The position numbers and the translations under genes were made by a program. Source: Dichomitus squalens LYAD-421 SS1 (taxonomy: Eukaryota; Basidiomycota; Agaricomycetes; Polyporales; Polyporaceae). From it: a DNA stretch of 64,000 nucleotides. The stretch lies in assembly GCF_000275845.1 (NCBI RefSeq), contig NW_006766889.1:198805-262804 (forward strand), written 5' to 3'. Of the stretch, positions 48,180-59,169 are shown in pieces. Position 1 is the first letter of the stretch, and each line of letters opens with the position of its first letter. The notes under the pieces are model-generated. The model was not told the DNA's origin. It did no database searches and saw only the letters and a list, made by a program, of their open reading frames with translations.

Positions 48180-48690
48180 GACCGAGTATCTGGAGGCTGG
48201 CAGAAATCGGTCAGCCCGATCTCCGAACCACACGACATCGACGGACTCGAATATTGACAACCACCGGCTCTACGAAGCCTATCCTGTGCTGGTACACGGC
48301 CGAAGAGCCTTGTCGGCCGACAGGTGGCTGCAATTGATCGACATTGTGAAGGTGAGTAGAACATCGGTGGAGGTTGACAGACTCGACGTGACCGAGATCG
48401 CTGCCGGTCTGCCAGCCTCTGCTTCTTCCCCCTGTGGACGTGGGCGTGCAGATTAACGGAGAGCAGGACAAAGTATTCGGAGGCTGGCAGAAACTCATCA
48501 GCCCAATCTCCTGGACTCGAACATGAACAATCGGTTATACGAGACCCATTCTGTGCCGATACACGACCAACGAGCCTTGGCGGCCGAGCTGTGTGCGATC
48601 GATCGACGCTGTGAAGGTAAGCTGAACACCGGTGGAGGCTGACATTCTCAACGTGACCGAGATCGCTCCCGGTCTGCCAGCCTCCTCTCC
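48180..48690 (+). repeat. Tandem duplication within right-arm flank
   Basis: Two diverged copies, about 48180-48430 and 48470-48690, share the order GGAGGCTGGCAGAAA, GGACTCGAA, GATCGAC(A/G)(T/C)TGTGAAGGT, GGTGGAGG(T/C)TGACA and GACCGAGATCGCT. Only one copy was recognised in the left arm, upstream of 35842, so the event probably postdates the arms' separation or one copy was lost there. Confidence 0.6.
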
Positions 48691-48854
48691 GGGATGGCAT
48701 ATAAACCGCCTGATACGCAGCCATCTCGTCCTCACCTACTACCATCATCTTCGTTCCACACCTTCGTCGCAAGCTCGCCGATATCCACATCCTCACTCTC
48801 CACTTCAACCTCAACCTCAACACATCCACAACGCACACATACATCACCCCCATC

Positions 48855-49846
48855 ATGTTCGGTCTACGCGAGTTGTTCAAGTCCCTCTCCATCTCCCGCA
48901 CCATCCATGTCCCTCACCTGCCCATCCCTCGTGTCCTCCACCCTTTCGCCTCGTTCCGTCAGCCACCCAGGGACAACGCCGAGACTATCAACCACGTACG
49001 TTCGCTATACAGCATACGTCGTGGCCATGCTTGCTTACTGTTGGGATGATGTCAGACGCGGATGCGGGCCATCCGTGCAGAGGGTGGTATTGTCAAGGTG
49101 TGTACCTTTCTGTCGCACGCTGGGACTCGGGTCAGACGGTGATGTGATGTGTTGTACAGGATCTCGAGGAGTCGCGGAAGGCGTTCAAGAAGGTCGTGTG
49201 TGGTCGTGAGACGGTGAAGGCAGCTGGGGGAGAGTATGGGAAGGGCAATGCTGTGTCCACTGGCAGCGCCGCTCCATCGTACAGGCCGCACCGGGTTCCT
49301 CACCGGACTATCGCTCAGCAGTCTCCTTCGCTCTCGATTTCTCAGGCGATGGCCCAACTTCGGATTCGGCGACAGGATGAGTTCACGGCGTCGTCGAAGC
49401 TCCAGACTGGTTTAAACAACGGACAGGGCCCGATGGAGGATATCATGCCTGCTCCTCTCGAGGAGGCCATGGAGGAGATTTTGCCTGCTCCTCTCGAGGA
49501 GTGTATGGAGGATATCGTTGTGGCCCCGCTCGAGGATGCTATGGAGGACGTGATCCCCGCTCCGCTCGAGGAGCAGATGGAGGAGGTTCTGCCCGCTCCC
49601 CTTGTCTATGCGCACCCTATGACCCACTTTTACTGGACTCTGGTCAACCAGCCGGCGGTCCCCCCGCAGACGCCTCGTATGAACAGGACTCGGGATCGCG
49701 AGGCGTTCACTCCGGCATCGCCTCTGGCTGCGAAGAGTCGGTATTCGCTCTCGCAAATCGCCGTGCTTCCTCTGACGCCATTCCCCGATACGCCGGTCAA
49801 GTCTCGGCGTCGGAGACGACTGATGTCCGCTGGTAGCCCCTACTGA
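48855..49846 (+). CDS. Unknown protein with five 12-residue repeats, right copy
   Basis: Exons 48855-48995, 49056-49097 and 49160-49846 give 289 residues. It has the same plan as the left copy: basic N-terminal 47 residues, a 14-residue middle exon, five acidic ME(D/E)-PAPLE(E/D) repeats at about residues 150-210, a Tyr/Trp-containing segment (HFYWTLVNQP), and a basic tail ending SPY. Compared with the left copy it has one residue fewer (APS for APPA) and small changes such as QDEF for QDGF and LNNG for LKKG. Both splice pairs are conserved (GTACGT and GTGTGT donors). A partial second image of its 3' end beyond the N gap (50228-50654) is probably the same DNA counted twice. A TATA-like TATAAA lies near 48698-48703. 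Function unknown. Confidence 0.7.
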
Positions 49847-50654
49847 GGGGCACGTCGACCCGACTCTTTCTTCCCACTTCGGCCGTCCAGGCCTAGTCCC
49901 TCTTTGATAGAGGACTCGCTGTCTTCGCCGCTCTGAAATCCTCGCACGAACAGCTGTAGCTCTCCTCCACCCGAGGCTGTGCGGCGCAAGTGANNNNNNN
50001 NNNNNNNNNNNNNNNNNNNNNNNNNNNNNNNNNNNNNNNNNNNNNNNNNNNNNNNNNNNNNNNNNNNNNNNNNNNNNNNNNNNNNNNNNNNNNNNNNNNN
50101 NNNNNNNNNNNNNNNNNNNNNNNNNNNNNNNNNNNNNNNNNNNNNNNNNNNNNNNNNNNNNNNNNNNNNNNNNNNNNNNNNNNNNNNNNNNNNNNNNNNN
50201 NNNNNNNNNNNNNNNNNNNNNNNNNNNTCGAGGAGCAGATGGAGGAGGTTCTGCCCGCTCCCCTTGTCTATGCGCACCCTATGACCCACTTTTACTGGAC
50301 TCTGGTCAACCAGCCGGCGGTCCCCCGCAGACGCCTCGTATGAACAGGACTCGGGATCGCGAGGCGTTCACTCCGGCATCGCCTCTGGCTGCGAAGAGTC
50401 GGTATTCGCTCTCGCAAATCGCCGTGCTTCCTCTGACGCCATTCCCCGATACGCCGGTCAAGTCTCGGCGTCGGAGACGACTGATGTCCGCTGGTAGCCC
50501 CTACTGAGGGGCACGTCGACCCGACTCTTTCTTCCCACTTCGGCCGTCCAGGCCTAGTCCCTCTTTGATAGAGGACTCGCTGTCTTCGCCGCTCTGAAAT
50601 CCTGCACGAACAGCTGTAGCTCTCCTCCACCCCGAGGCTGTGCGGCGCAAGTGA
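49566..50654 (+). repeat. False direct duplication around N gap 3
   Basis: Bases 49566-49993 and 50228-50654 are the same sequence apart from three single-base length differences in short runs (CCCCCC/CCCCC, CTCGC/CTGC, ACCCG/ACCCCG). The N run is 49994-50227 (234). The differences look like sequencing indels and one breaks the reading frame in the second copy, so the intact frame in the first copy is the better guide. Confidence 0.85.
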
Positions 50655-50809
50655 GGGACGGGCTCTTACCCGACGCTTCCACCTGTCGGCCTGTATCCAT
50701 CGCTAGCTGCGCATCGCCTCGCGATCCAACCCCTGTTCCATGCGTCTGCTCCCTCCGCCTCCACGGTTCGCGCATGAGAGTGAATCTCCCTCACCTTCAA
50801 GCACAGATA

Positions 50810-51060
50810 AATTGCCTCATACCCAGGATTCACATTCCTATACCCTTGACTCGTATCTTGATACCCTTGGGTCAGCCTTTCCTCTTCTTGGACTCGCCCG
50901 CGCACACCAATTTGGCCGCATCTCAATGTCCTCCACGGATGCGTTCCCTCATACCTCGAATTCACATCCCTACACCCTGGACTTGTATCGTCATACGCCG
51001 GGTCTGTCGTTCCGTCTCTGTTTGGTTCCGCTCAATACCTATACCCCCGATCCGGATTGG
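50810..51060 (+). repeat. Degenerate minisatellite, right arm
   Basis: Counterpart of 34290-34560. Loose 18-20-base units such as ATACCCAGGATTCACATTCC and ATACCCTTGACTCGTATC recur downstream of the repeat-protein gene. Confidence 0.6.
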
Positions 51061-51209
51061 AGACCTCCGCCCAAGTACCGCGCTTTTCGAGGCCTGTTGC
51101 TGGTGGAGGTGATGATTGTTCTACTGGTGAGTGTCTTCTGTTCTATGCGCTTTGGGAGGTGCTCATGCGGAGTCCTGTAGGAGTCGCCAACGAGGGATGT
51201 GAGGTCTGT

Positions 51210-51470
51210 CCCACTAGAGTGCCAGACTGTTGAGGTTCGTCGAACGATTCTTCTGTTCGTGCGTGTTCGCTGACGCAGTCGTCCTCGCAGATGGAGGAGA
51301 CGTCCTCTGGACCAACAGTTCACTCAGCCCCACTAGAGTATTGCACTGTTGAGGTTCGTCGGATTATCCTTCGCCTCGCGCGCGTTCACTGATGAATATA
51401 TTCTCGAAGATGGAGGAGACGTCCTCCTGATCAACAGTCTACTCAGCCCCTCCCTCGTATTAGACCCTTA
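51210..51470 (+). repeat. Two tandem units of about 120 bp, right arm
   Basis: Counterpart of 33155-33400: each unit has ACTGTTGAGGTTCGTCG at one end, GATGGAGGAGACGTCCTC in the middle, and CAACAGT near the other end. Confidence 0.6.
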
Positions 51471-51959
51471 GGCCGTCCCAGCCCCGATGCCCGCCGACGA
51501 TGTCGACGTGCTACCGCAACTTGGGACAGGCATCGAACGACAAGACCTGCATCCCCTGGAACCTCCGGGCAGCCGACGCCCGGGGGCTTCCTCCTACGAC
51601 GCCTGTCTGCTTTCGTACCTGAGCCCGCTCGGGCGGTGCTTCCTACGCCGGTGAAGCCTTCGTGGCAAGGATAGCTGGTCAGTGGCTCCTTCTGAGGGCC
51701 GGTCGGTGGCGATCGCTAGCTGTCAACAGTCGACAACGACTGCTCTCCTCAGCTGGCCCGTCATCGACGCCCTTACCCGATGCCTCCACTTGCCGCACAT
51801 CACCTCTTGGTTCTGCGTCTCCCTGTGCCCTGTGCCTGGTTCTGTCTACCGTCTCGTCTCACCCCGCATATACGGATCTCGTTTGTGAGTGGTTCCCGTT
51901 GCCTGTTACATGTACGAAGTCCTGCATGATGTCTCGGTCTGCGTCCTTCCATCGGCCAC

Positions 51960-52270
51960 ATTTCCACATACCCCATGGATACATTCGTCATACCTAGGAT
52001 CCAACTCCAATATCCAGGATTCAACTCCTGTGGCCCGGATTTGTCTCCCTATACCCTTGGATATGTGTTCCCGTTCTTGAACCCGCTCGCGTACACGGAT
52101 ACAGTCGCATCATACCCAGCATCCGTACACCCAGACTTGCATCCCTGGCCACATTTCCACATACCCCATGGATACATTTCCTGATACCCAGGATCCACAT
52201 CATCATACCCTGGACTTGTGTCCCTTTACATATACCCTGGATCTGTGTTGCCGTTTCTGTTTGGACTCGC
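51960..52270 (+). repeat. Second degenerate minisatellite, right arm
   Basis: Counterpart of 32400-32720, with recurring CCACATTTCCACATACCCC and ATACCCAGGATCC-like units at drifting spacing. Confidence 0.6.
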
Positions 52271-52664
52271 TCGATACCTATATGTCCCCCATTCCGGCCC
52301 TATGTGCCTATTCCCCAGCATCGTCCATCTACGTACAGGTCCGCTTATCTCGAGTCCCGATTCTTCGCTTCAGCTTGATCCTACATACATACTGTACGAG
52401 TATGATCATTCGGTGACGTTCTACATATAGTTAGATGTACCGTGGTATCTTATGTTTCCATGCTTCTGGATAATGTACCCCTCGAGACCTACGTTCTCGT
52501 TATATAGCATGCGTATTTAGACTAACCTATTCGTTATACCCCATGTGCCAAGTACCGGCGCGTTTCTCTTCTGCCTAGAGCCGTCTTCATGACTAGAGCA
52601 ATACGTTCGGTATATCTTCGTTGCCAAGAACGCGCTAACGAGTCACAGTAGCTATTGCGAGTGC

Positions 52665-52805
52665 GTGTCTAGCACTGATCTGACCGGGCAGCAAATTAAC
52701 CTTACTGCCCGCTCGTAGGAGCCACATTTGAGGCAGGCGTTCACGACCCTGACCTTCGGTCTTGGATATATGCTCCTCCGGCGAACGTTAGCAAGTGCGT
52801 AGCCT
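52665..52805 (+). pseudogene. Broken fragment of the acyltransferase gene
   Basis: This segment matches the minus strand of 31340-31205, which spans the end of intron 3 and the start of exon 4 of the acyltransferase gene (shared GCACTGATCTGACCGGGC, GTAGGAGCCACATT and GACCTTCGGTCTTGGATATA). Frame and splice site are disrupted and the rest of the gene is absent. It sits at the outer edge of the right arm, as the full gene sits beside the left arm, so it was probably copied with the arm and then trimmed. Exons 1-3 and the intervening flank are missing. Confidence 0.75.
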
Positions 52806-52946
52806 ACTCGATACAATATGAATTACACAGTTCAAAGTACAGCGTTTGCAGCTCCGCGTCGATGGCTTGTGGCAACGACCGCAAGCGCATATAGTACGCA
52901 CTACAAACGCACTCATATGCAGAACTTGTCGCGATGTTCCTTAGGT

Positions 52947-54361
52947 TTACTCTATCTTGGGTTGTGAGCTCAGATAAGGACTTCTCGCGGCGAGGCCGGC
53001 TTTTGTCGTTGCGACGTAGTGCTGCCTCTTCTCGAGATCTTAGGCACAGCTCGATCTCAGCAAGTCTCCTACATACCCTGCTAAGAGGATACGTACCGTG
53101 GGCCCACATGGCGGCGCCGATGCGGTTGGAGACTGAGAATATCAGCCCGATGATGGGGATGCGCTCTACGAGAGCGGCGGTAAAGCCGAAGACTGGTATG
53201 ATTGAGACAGACTTAGCGGAGAGCAGGCGGGGGACTACAGAGTGTGCATGTATGCGTACCTCGGTATTCCCATTTGCGCTCTTCGATGAAGACGGCAATC
53301 TGTTCCTTGGTCATGCCTTTTGCCTTGTAGTACTAATGACGTTGAACATCGACGGTCGTGTGGATATCAGCGAGGATATTTCAACCGGTCATCTGGGACG
53401 CACAGGCTCGTGTAGGTAGCGCGCTGTGCCCAGCGCGCGGAACGCCGCGGCGATAAACATGCCGGCGAACGGTATGAAATTGAGCGGGACAGAGAGCACT
53501 ATCACAATCACAGCAGGGCCTGTCAGTACTGAAGTAGTCCTCATTATAGGATGTGTAGCGGTGACTCACCCTTGGCGACCATACGGCCGACGGGCCCGCC
53601 CATGAAGAACGAGAGCTTCCACTTAGAAGGCTCTACCCGGGGCGGGTTGTCCCACTCCTCGACATAGGGCTGCCACCAGTCGGCGCCCTTGCCGCGGGAC
53701 TGAATGGTCTGCTCGTAAGCACGCTCGCGGGCGATGCGGATGTTGCGGGAAAGGAAGAAGTAGATGACGGCCGACACTTGGCTCGAGAGGAAGAAGAGGG
53801 TGGCGTCTGTACGGAAACAAGCTCAGTTCGTGTGACCCTAGACAATGAGGATAGAGGGCGTACAGGTTGGGACGTCGAAGGGCAGCGGGATGCCAAAGAG
53901 CGCGTCCCGGGACAGTCCCGTCACGCGGGGGGAACTTTGCGAAGATCGTGAGCTGCAGTGTGCAAGTATTTCGCTGCAAGGCCGGAACTCACTTGATAAG
54001 GAAGTATTCCACGAATAACTTCTGTATCTTATAGGTCCCCGTAGCCTTCGAGAGATGAGCATGTACTGTCACACGTTCTCGAAACTCGAAGCATGCTCAC
54101 CCAAACGAGACCGACGGTAGCACCCCTCATGAAGGCGTGCTCGCACTTCTTCCACGCGGGCACCCTCAAGTGGGGGTCTGTCAGCAGCCTGTAGAAGCCG
54201 ACGACAACATAAGATGGAGGGAACTGCATCCGATGTGCCGCACGCCGCAGGTTCAACGGGATGTTCTCGTCCTCCGCAGATGGTGAAGGCGTGTCGCCAT
54301 TGTATCCGCCGGGAATGGTTGCGCTTTCACCAGAGGTAGATACTGCCGGGACAGACATCAT
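52947..54361 (-). CDS. Multi-pass membrane protein, RRT8/LDS (outer spore wall)-like
   Basis: Eight exons keep phase to 338 residues: 54361-54101, 54045-53993, 53952-53864, 53806-53570, 53519-53404, 53332-53260, 53192-53097 and 53038-52947. The N-terminus is disordered. Hydrophobic segments occur in ATLFFLSSQVSAVIYFFL, VIVIVLSVPLNFIPFAGMF and FGFTAALVERIPIIG. The block LIFSVSNRIGAAMWAHDLEKRQ near the C-terminus is the most family-like part. It recalls fungal Rrt8/Lds1/Lds2 proteins, linked in yeast to lipid droplets and spore-wall assembly, and more distantly the EI24/CysZ type. Family placement is from pattern memory; the localisation here is inferred. The second ATG (codon 2) is equally possible as the start. 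Confidence 0.75.
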
Positions 54362-54995
54362 TTATATGCAAATAGATACGATTGACAGACCTCCAAAACA
54401 GAGGTAGAGGCTTGAGCTTTTCGATGGACACAGTCAAAGCAAGCAGTTGGCAAGTTGGTGTTCAGATAGCTCGTTTCGGCAAGCCGCGGGGAGGCGTCAT
54501 AAATGTCGGAGCGCCCATTCTGGTGGCGGTGTCCGGACTCAACAAGCACGCGCCAAACTGCTCAGTGAACAACGCCGTACACACGATGACAATGGCAGAA
54601 AAGAGGTATGTCAGAGTTTATACAGTTCTACGGCACTTCTTCAGCTCTCGGCCAAGGTGGCCAAGAGAGATCGTTCGTTATATGACTACAAGCCTCCACC
54701 AGTATCGTCCGAATCGTCTCCGAGTCGTCAATAAACAATGGGTGTGCGGAGTCGTGGACATCGGCATCGATATCATGCGCGTGTGCAAGGGGTAATCGCA
54801 AGGGCCAGCCGCTCAAGCGCCTCGCGAGACCTTCTCAAACACTGTATCGTTAACGTCGGATCCCGAACATTTAGCCATTACGCGTGACGTAAGGACGCGA
54901 GGCCGGGGGATCGGGTAGGGAGCGAGGCAGGGAAGCCAGCAGACGCGAGAAGCGAGACGCAGTCAGCGTTTGCTACACAGAGACGACAAGACATG
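54362..54995. other. Intergenic stretch
   Basis: No gene recognised. It carries the promoter of the membrane protein gene starting at 54361 (minus) and the 3' flank of the cofilin gene. An alternative last cofilin exon could start near 54970. Confidence 0.45.
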
Positions 54996-55762
54996 CTACG
55001 CACCACTCTCGTGTGCGACCTCGCTGTAGTCCGTTCCCTGGATCTCGGCCGCGATGCCGACCAGGGAGCGTCGGAGCGCATCCTTCGAGGACGCGAACAA
55101 CATCTTCTGCTTGATTTTCGCGTCGTCGGGCGACCTGATCAGCGCGATCGCGTGTGTCGCGTAGATAACGTTAGCGAGCTCCTGAGTCCCTCCGCGCCCT
55201 CTGCCGCACGCGCTTATGGCGAGTACGTCTTGTGTCGTCCGCCATCGAGGTTGATGCGTCGGGACGGACGCAGACGTGAACGCAAGTGCAGTTCGCGGTA
55301 CAAGGGATCCCCCACGGGCCGGATACGGGGAGGGTGCACTCACCAGGAGAAGAACGTGATCTTGGTCCGCTTCCCGCCGTCTTCCTTCTCGTAGTCGAAG
55401 TCGTACACCGCCCACCGGGGCTCGTTCTCCGGGAGGTCCCCGACGAAGTCGTCATACGTTGCGCTTGTCGGACCCGTCTTCTCGACGACGATCTCCGTGT
55501 TGTCCTTGCTGAGCGTGAAGATGATGTACTTAGACTTCTTGCCCAGCTTCAGCTCCTGGTACGCCGAGAGGCACTCGGGGTTCACGCCGACGCCGGAGGA
55601 CTGGAGCGGTCACGGGCGGATGCGATGTGCGATGCACGATGCGCGTGCGCGCGAGGGCCCGGAGGGAGGCAGAAAGGAGTACCCAGATCAGCGCGCTGCA
55701 GGCCGGAGAGAGGCACATACGGCGCGGGGCGGCGCATGCGCAGGGGATCGGCGACGTACCAT
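54996..55762 (-). CDS. cof1: Cofilin (ADF/cofilin actin-depolymerising factor)
   Basis: Exons 55762-55760, 55600-55344 and 55134-54996 give 132 residues. Exon 1 codes only the initiator Met (ATG directly followed by GTACGT), and exon 2 then begins [11 protein letters not shown]; the conserved Ser after Met is the usual phospho-regulated position. Other hallmarks are [15 protein letters not shown], the [17 protein letters not shown] block, [18 protein letters not shown] (actin-binding helix region) and the SKDALRRSL helix. Cofilin severs and depolymerises ADP-actin filaments. The end is uncertain: the frame stops at HESGA where fungal cofilins normally continue with a short helix, and a GTGCGT donor at that point could lead to another exon near 54970. 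Confidence 0.92.
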
Positions 55763-56129
55763 GGTTGCGGGATATGTGTAAGGGGAGGCGAGAGGTAGAG
55801 GAGGAGCCTTAGATGGTGGTCGAGGTTAGAAGCGAGAGACTGCTATAAGTATATCACGATGGGCGACAACGGCGATTGCCGCGCTCCGATTGGGCGAGGC
55901 GGTGGCATTCGTCCCCCTCTCGACTCTCCCTGGGTCGTCTATGTAAAGCGATGGATAACGGAAATATTGAATACAGTACTCTATTTAGTGTTGCAAGCGA
56001 TCTATGTCCATGGATGTGCGCGATGCAAAGGAGGGTCAGAAACAGAGAGCGCTTCCCGAGCGCGTCGACCATAGCAAGGCACTGAAGCAGTTACGTTCGT
56101 ACATGTGGATGCGCGCAGTCGGGGCGCTG
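55763..56129. other. Intergenic stretch between cofilin and alpha-actinin
   Basis: No gene recognised. It contains the cofilin promoter (reading leftward) and the 3' flank of the alpha-actinin gene. Confidence 0.5.
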
Positions 56130-58880
56130 TCACTGCGCATCCTGCTCGAAGACCTCGTCTAGCCACCGTTCGTAGTCATACTCAGGTTCCCCGATGTCGT
56201 TTGACTTAGAGGGCATCGCTTGTCGGAGAAACTCGATCGCGCCCGCAGGTAGATGCGCTACTCGCAAATCCAGTTCGGTAACGTAGGGCTGTGTGAGCGT
56301 GTACGGTTAGGGGTCTGGTCACGTTTAGAGGACGAAGTACGACTCACCTTGTCCCCTGCGATGCCTCTGAACGAATCGCGCAGCTGCGCCGGTGATGTCT
56401 GGTCCTCCATGATGTCGACCTAGGACAATCTTAGCCAGTGCGCCGCAGGCGGAGTCAGAGACCAAGCACGTACTAAGAGGTTGATGAATGCCTCGAAGGT
56501 GACTGCGCCATAGTCCTCCACAAGCTGATCATATATTAAGTCCATATCCTCGTCCTGGGCCGCAGTTAGCCAAGCATATGACATCAGGATCGTCGGTGCA
56601 GCTCGCAGCTCACCGAATACACAATGCCAAGACTAGCAAGGGCGGCCGACATCTCCGACTGGTTGAGCGTGTTCGACTCATCCTTGTCGAAGTACCTGAA
56701 CGTGCTCTCAAATTGTTCGAGCTGCGCTGGGGTCAGGTTAGTCATGTTCCGGGACACGATCTGCAACCATGGTTAGCATCTCCTGATCGTGGGCGAAGGG
56801 GCGAGCGAACCTGATTGTCTATGAACGCAAGTTTCTTCGCTATGCTTCCTGTAACGAGCTCGAGCTCGAATCGTAGATCTTCCACGGTGAACACTGTGTA
56901 ATCGTTCTCGTCAACGTTCGCCGCTCGGCACTCGTCCTCGGCGGCGATCACAGCTTCTAGCGTTTCCGAGAACGGCGGTATGCGAGCCTGTAGCAGCCGG
57001 GCCTGTTCGAGCTGTTCTTCTAGTGGGCCTTCTATTGCGACGAGCTCGGACGACATCAGCCGCAGGCGCTTCTCGAAGTTGTTCGCGAGGTCCGCAAATC
57101 TGTGTCTGAGGTTGTCCTTGATTCTAGACACGAGGTGTCAGATCCCAGTCGCACAAGTGTACGGCCGCAAAGTGTGTGCACGTACTGTCGTATCTCAGCA
57201 TTGATAGCGCGCGAGCGCGCAGCCTCGCCCTGCAAGAGCTCGTTCCACGCCTTGTCCACGTCTGCGAGAGACAGCCCGGCAGGCGGCACGTACTCCCTCA
57301 GGCCGTACGTCTTCAGCTTCGTCTGGACGTTCCCGAAGAGGGTCGCGACGTCCTGCTTCTCAGTCACCCACGTGCGCTTCGTCGTCTGCTTGTACGTCTG
57401 GAGGGATTGCTGGTGCTGTAGCGCGTCCGCGTACGTGCCGACGAAAGACTTGGCGGCCCAGACGGCCCGCATGTCGGACATGGACCGGAGGAGCTCGCGC
57501 ACGCGGCTCTCGTAGTCGTTCCGACTTGTCCAGACGGACTGCATGAGCTCGGCGAACTTCTCGACTCGTCGTGACACGGTCTCGGTTTGTTCTACTAGAG
57601 GCTTACTTCCGATACAAGAGGATTCAAATGATGTCTGTACGCACCCATGGAGGAGAACGCGTGGAAATAGCCCGCGACGTAGGTCATCACACTACGCTCG
57701 TCGGGGTGTTGGGTATCGCACAGATCGGCGACCTCAAGCAGTTGCTGCGCGAAGTGGAAAGGACATCCATAAACGATCACTGACGTGCAAGGGGAACAGT
57801 AGACGAACAGGAATACCGAGGTGCTCCTGAGCGACTTGGAAGGCTAGACGAGTGTTACCATGACGGTCGGTCTGGGTTACGGCAGGTGAGTACCTTAGCT
57901 TGTTTGGGATTCATGAAGCCAATTCACCTTGTCCAGTTTGTCATAGTCGATAAGGTCAGGCCGATGACAATGAATGAGCGCGCACCTAACTCCATGGTTT
58001 AATGTCGAAAGGTGTTAACTCAGAACGGAAATGTACACACAGAGCAAGGCCGTCAGACCAGCTGTAAGAAAAGTCCTGGACGTCGCATTCCTTGTAGGGA
58101 GCTGTCTTGCGCTGACACCAGAGAAGCAGACCCTCTTTTGCCGACAAACCTTCCTCACTTCAAGGGAGAATCGCAGGATAGCTAGTACTCAGAACACTTT
58201 GCTCGTGGTGATAGGAAGCAGGCCGAAAGCAACGGACCTGATGTCCGCGATAGTGAAGCGTAGGATGAGGGTCCATATCATGCCGAGGATGAGCTTGAGG
58301 TTCCCGTCGATGATATCTGTAGTAATGTTCGGGGCAAGGTCTGCTGTAAGGAGCCAACATCCTGACCTTCGGGACCGATATTTGTGAGCTTCACTCCGCG
58401 CGACGTTATGAATTCCAGCGCCTTGTTTACATTCTCGGCCTTCTGGACGCGCATCCTGGGTGCTTTGTTATAGCGTCCCAAGGACGTATCGCCTGGACGG
58501 GATTGAGTTCTATCAAAAAGACAATGATGGTTCAATCCGCACCCATTATCTCCTGAGCGATTCACTTTTGAGCGCGAAGGCGGAGTAACGGGTAGGGGGA
58601 CCTACCATGAGCTGAATCAGGCGTACGCCATCGGACAGGTCCCGAACTAGAGAAGTCATCGGAGGGTAGCCATGCCCTTCCAGCTTGGTGTTGAGCCTGG
58701 AGGAGAACGCTTGGTCTGTAAGGCATCATATCCGTGTATACGGACCAAGTACCATTTGCAAAACGTCCGTTCTTGGACATCCCGAGAACGCGCTTCGAGA
58801 GAGTCGATTGTGGTCGGAGAGAGCGGGGAGAGGAGGCCATTGCCCCAGGACATGCGATTGGGGCTATAGATGGCATCCAT
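56130..58880 (-). CDS. Alpha-actinin (actin cross-linking protein)
   Basis: Many short exons. The start is [10 protein letters not shown] at 58880. The first exons are 58880-58753, 58696-58606, 58543-58552 (10 bases), 58492-58367 and 58316-58238. Two CH domains follow in order: CH1 with [32 protein letters not shown] and [17 protein letters not shown], then CH2 with [32 protein letters not shown] and [36 protein letters not shown] ends CH2. The rod has two spectrin-like repeats (57577-56810), and the C-terminus has an EF-hand ([14 protein letters not shown]) and a degenerate second hand, ending [12 protein letters not shown]. The protein cross-links actin filaments as an antiparallel dimer; two rod repeats is the fungal form. 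Exon limits in the 57900-56130 part are only approximate. Confidence 0.92.
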
Positions 58881-59169
58881 AGCGACAGCAGCGGGAGAGG
58901 AGGGAGAGGTAGAGGCAGAGAGGCCAAGGGCAGCTAGACGGGGACGGCGGCGGAGAGGGCTCTGAGCTCGAGGCGGGAGGCCAGGACGCGCGAGAGGCAG
59001 CTGAGGCCGAGCGAGGAGAGGCTCCGGCGCGCGCGAACTCCAGCGCGTGTTCAAACTCCGCAACGCGTCCTCCAATTCGCGCGACCCGCGACGAGTCCCA
59101 GCCACACTCTCTCCTTCACCTACTACCACCATCTCCCTCTCGCCTGTGCTCCCCCTCTGGCACGCGAAC

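Larger units (their letters stand above)
47760..52810 (+). repeat. Large repeat element, right arm
   Basis: Reverse-oriented counterpart of 31900-36680. In order it has: a flank with a decayed coding fragment (47765-48030), a local tandem duplication of about 270 bases (about 48180-48430 and 48470-48690), promoter and intact three-exon gene (48855-49846), the N gap with its duplicated flanks, a minisatellite (50810-51060), the 120-bp tandem units (51210-51470), the decayed paralogue (near 51500-51690), a second minisatellite (51960-52270), and a flank (52440-52660) that runs into a broken acyltransferase fragment. The flank at 52530-52660 matches the reverse complement of 62780-62890 closely. 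Confidence 0.8.
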
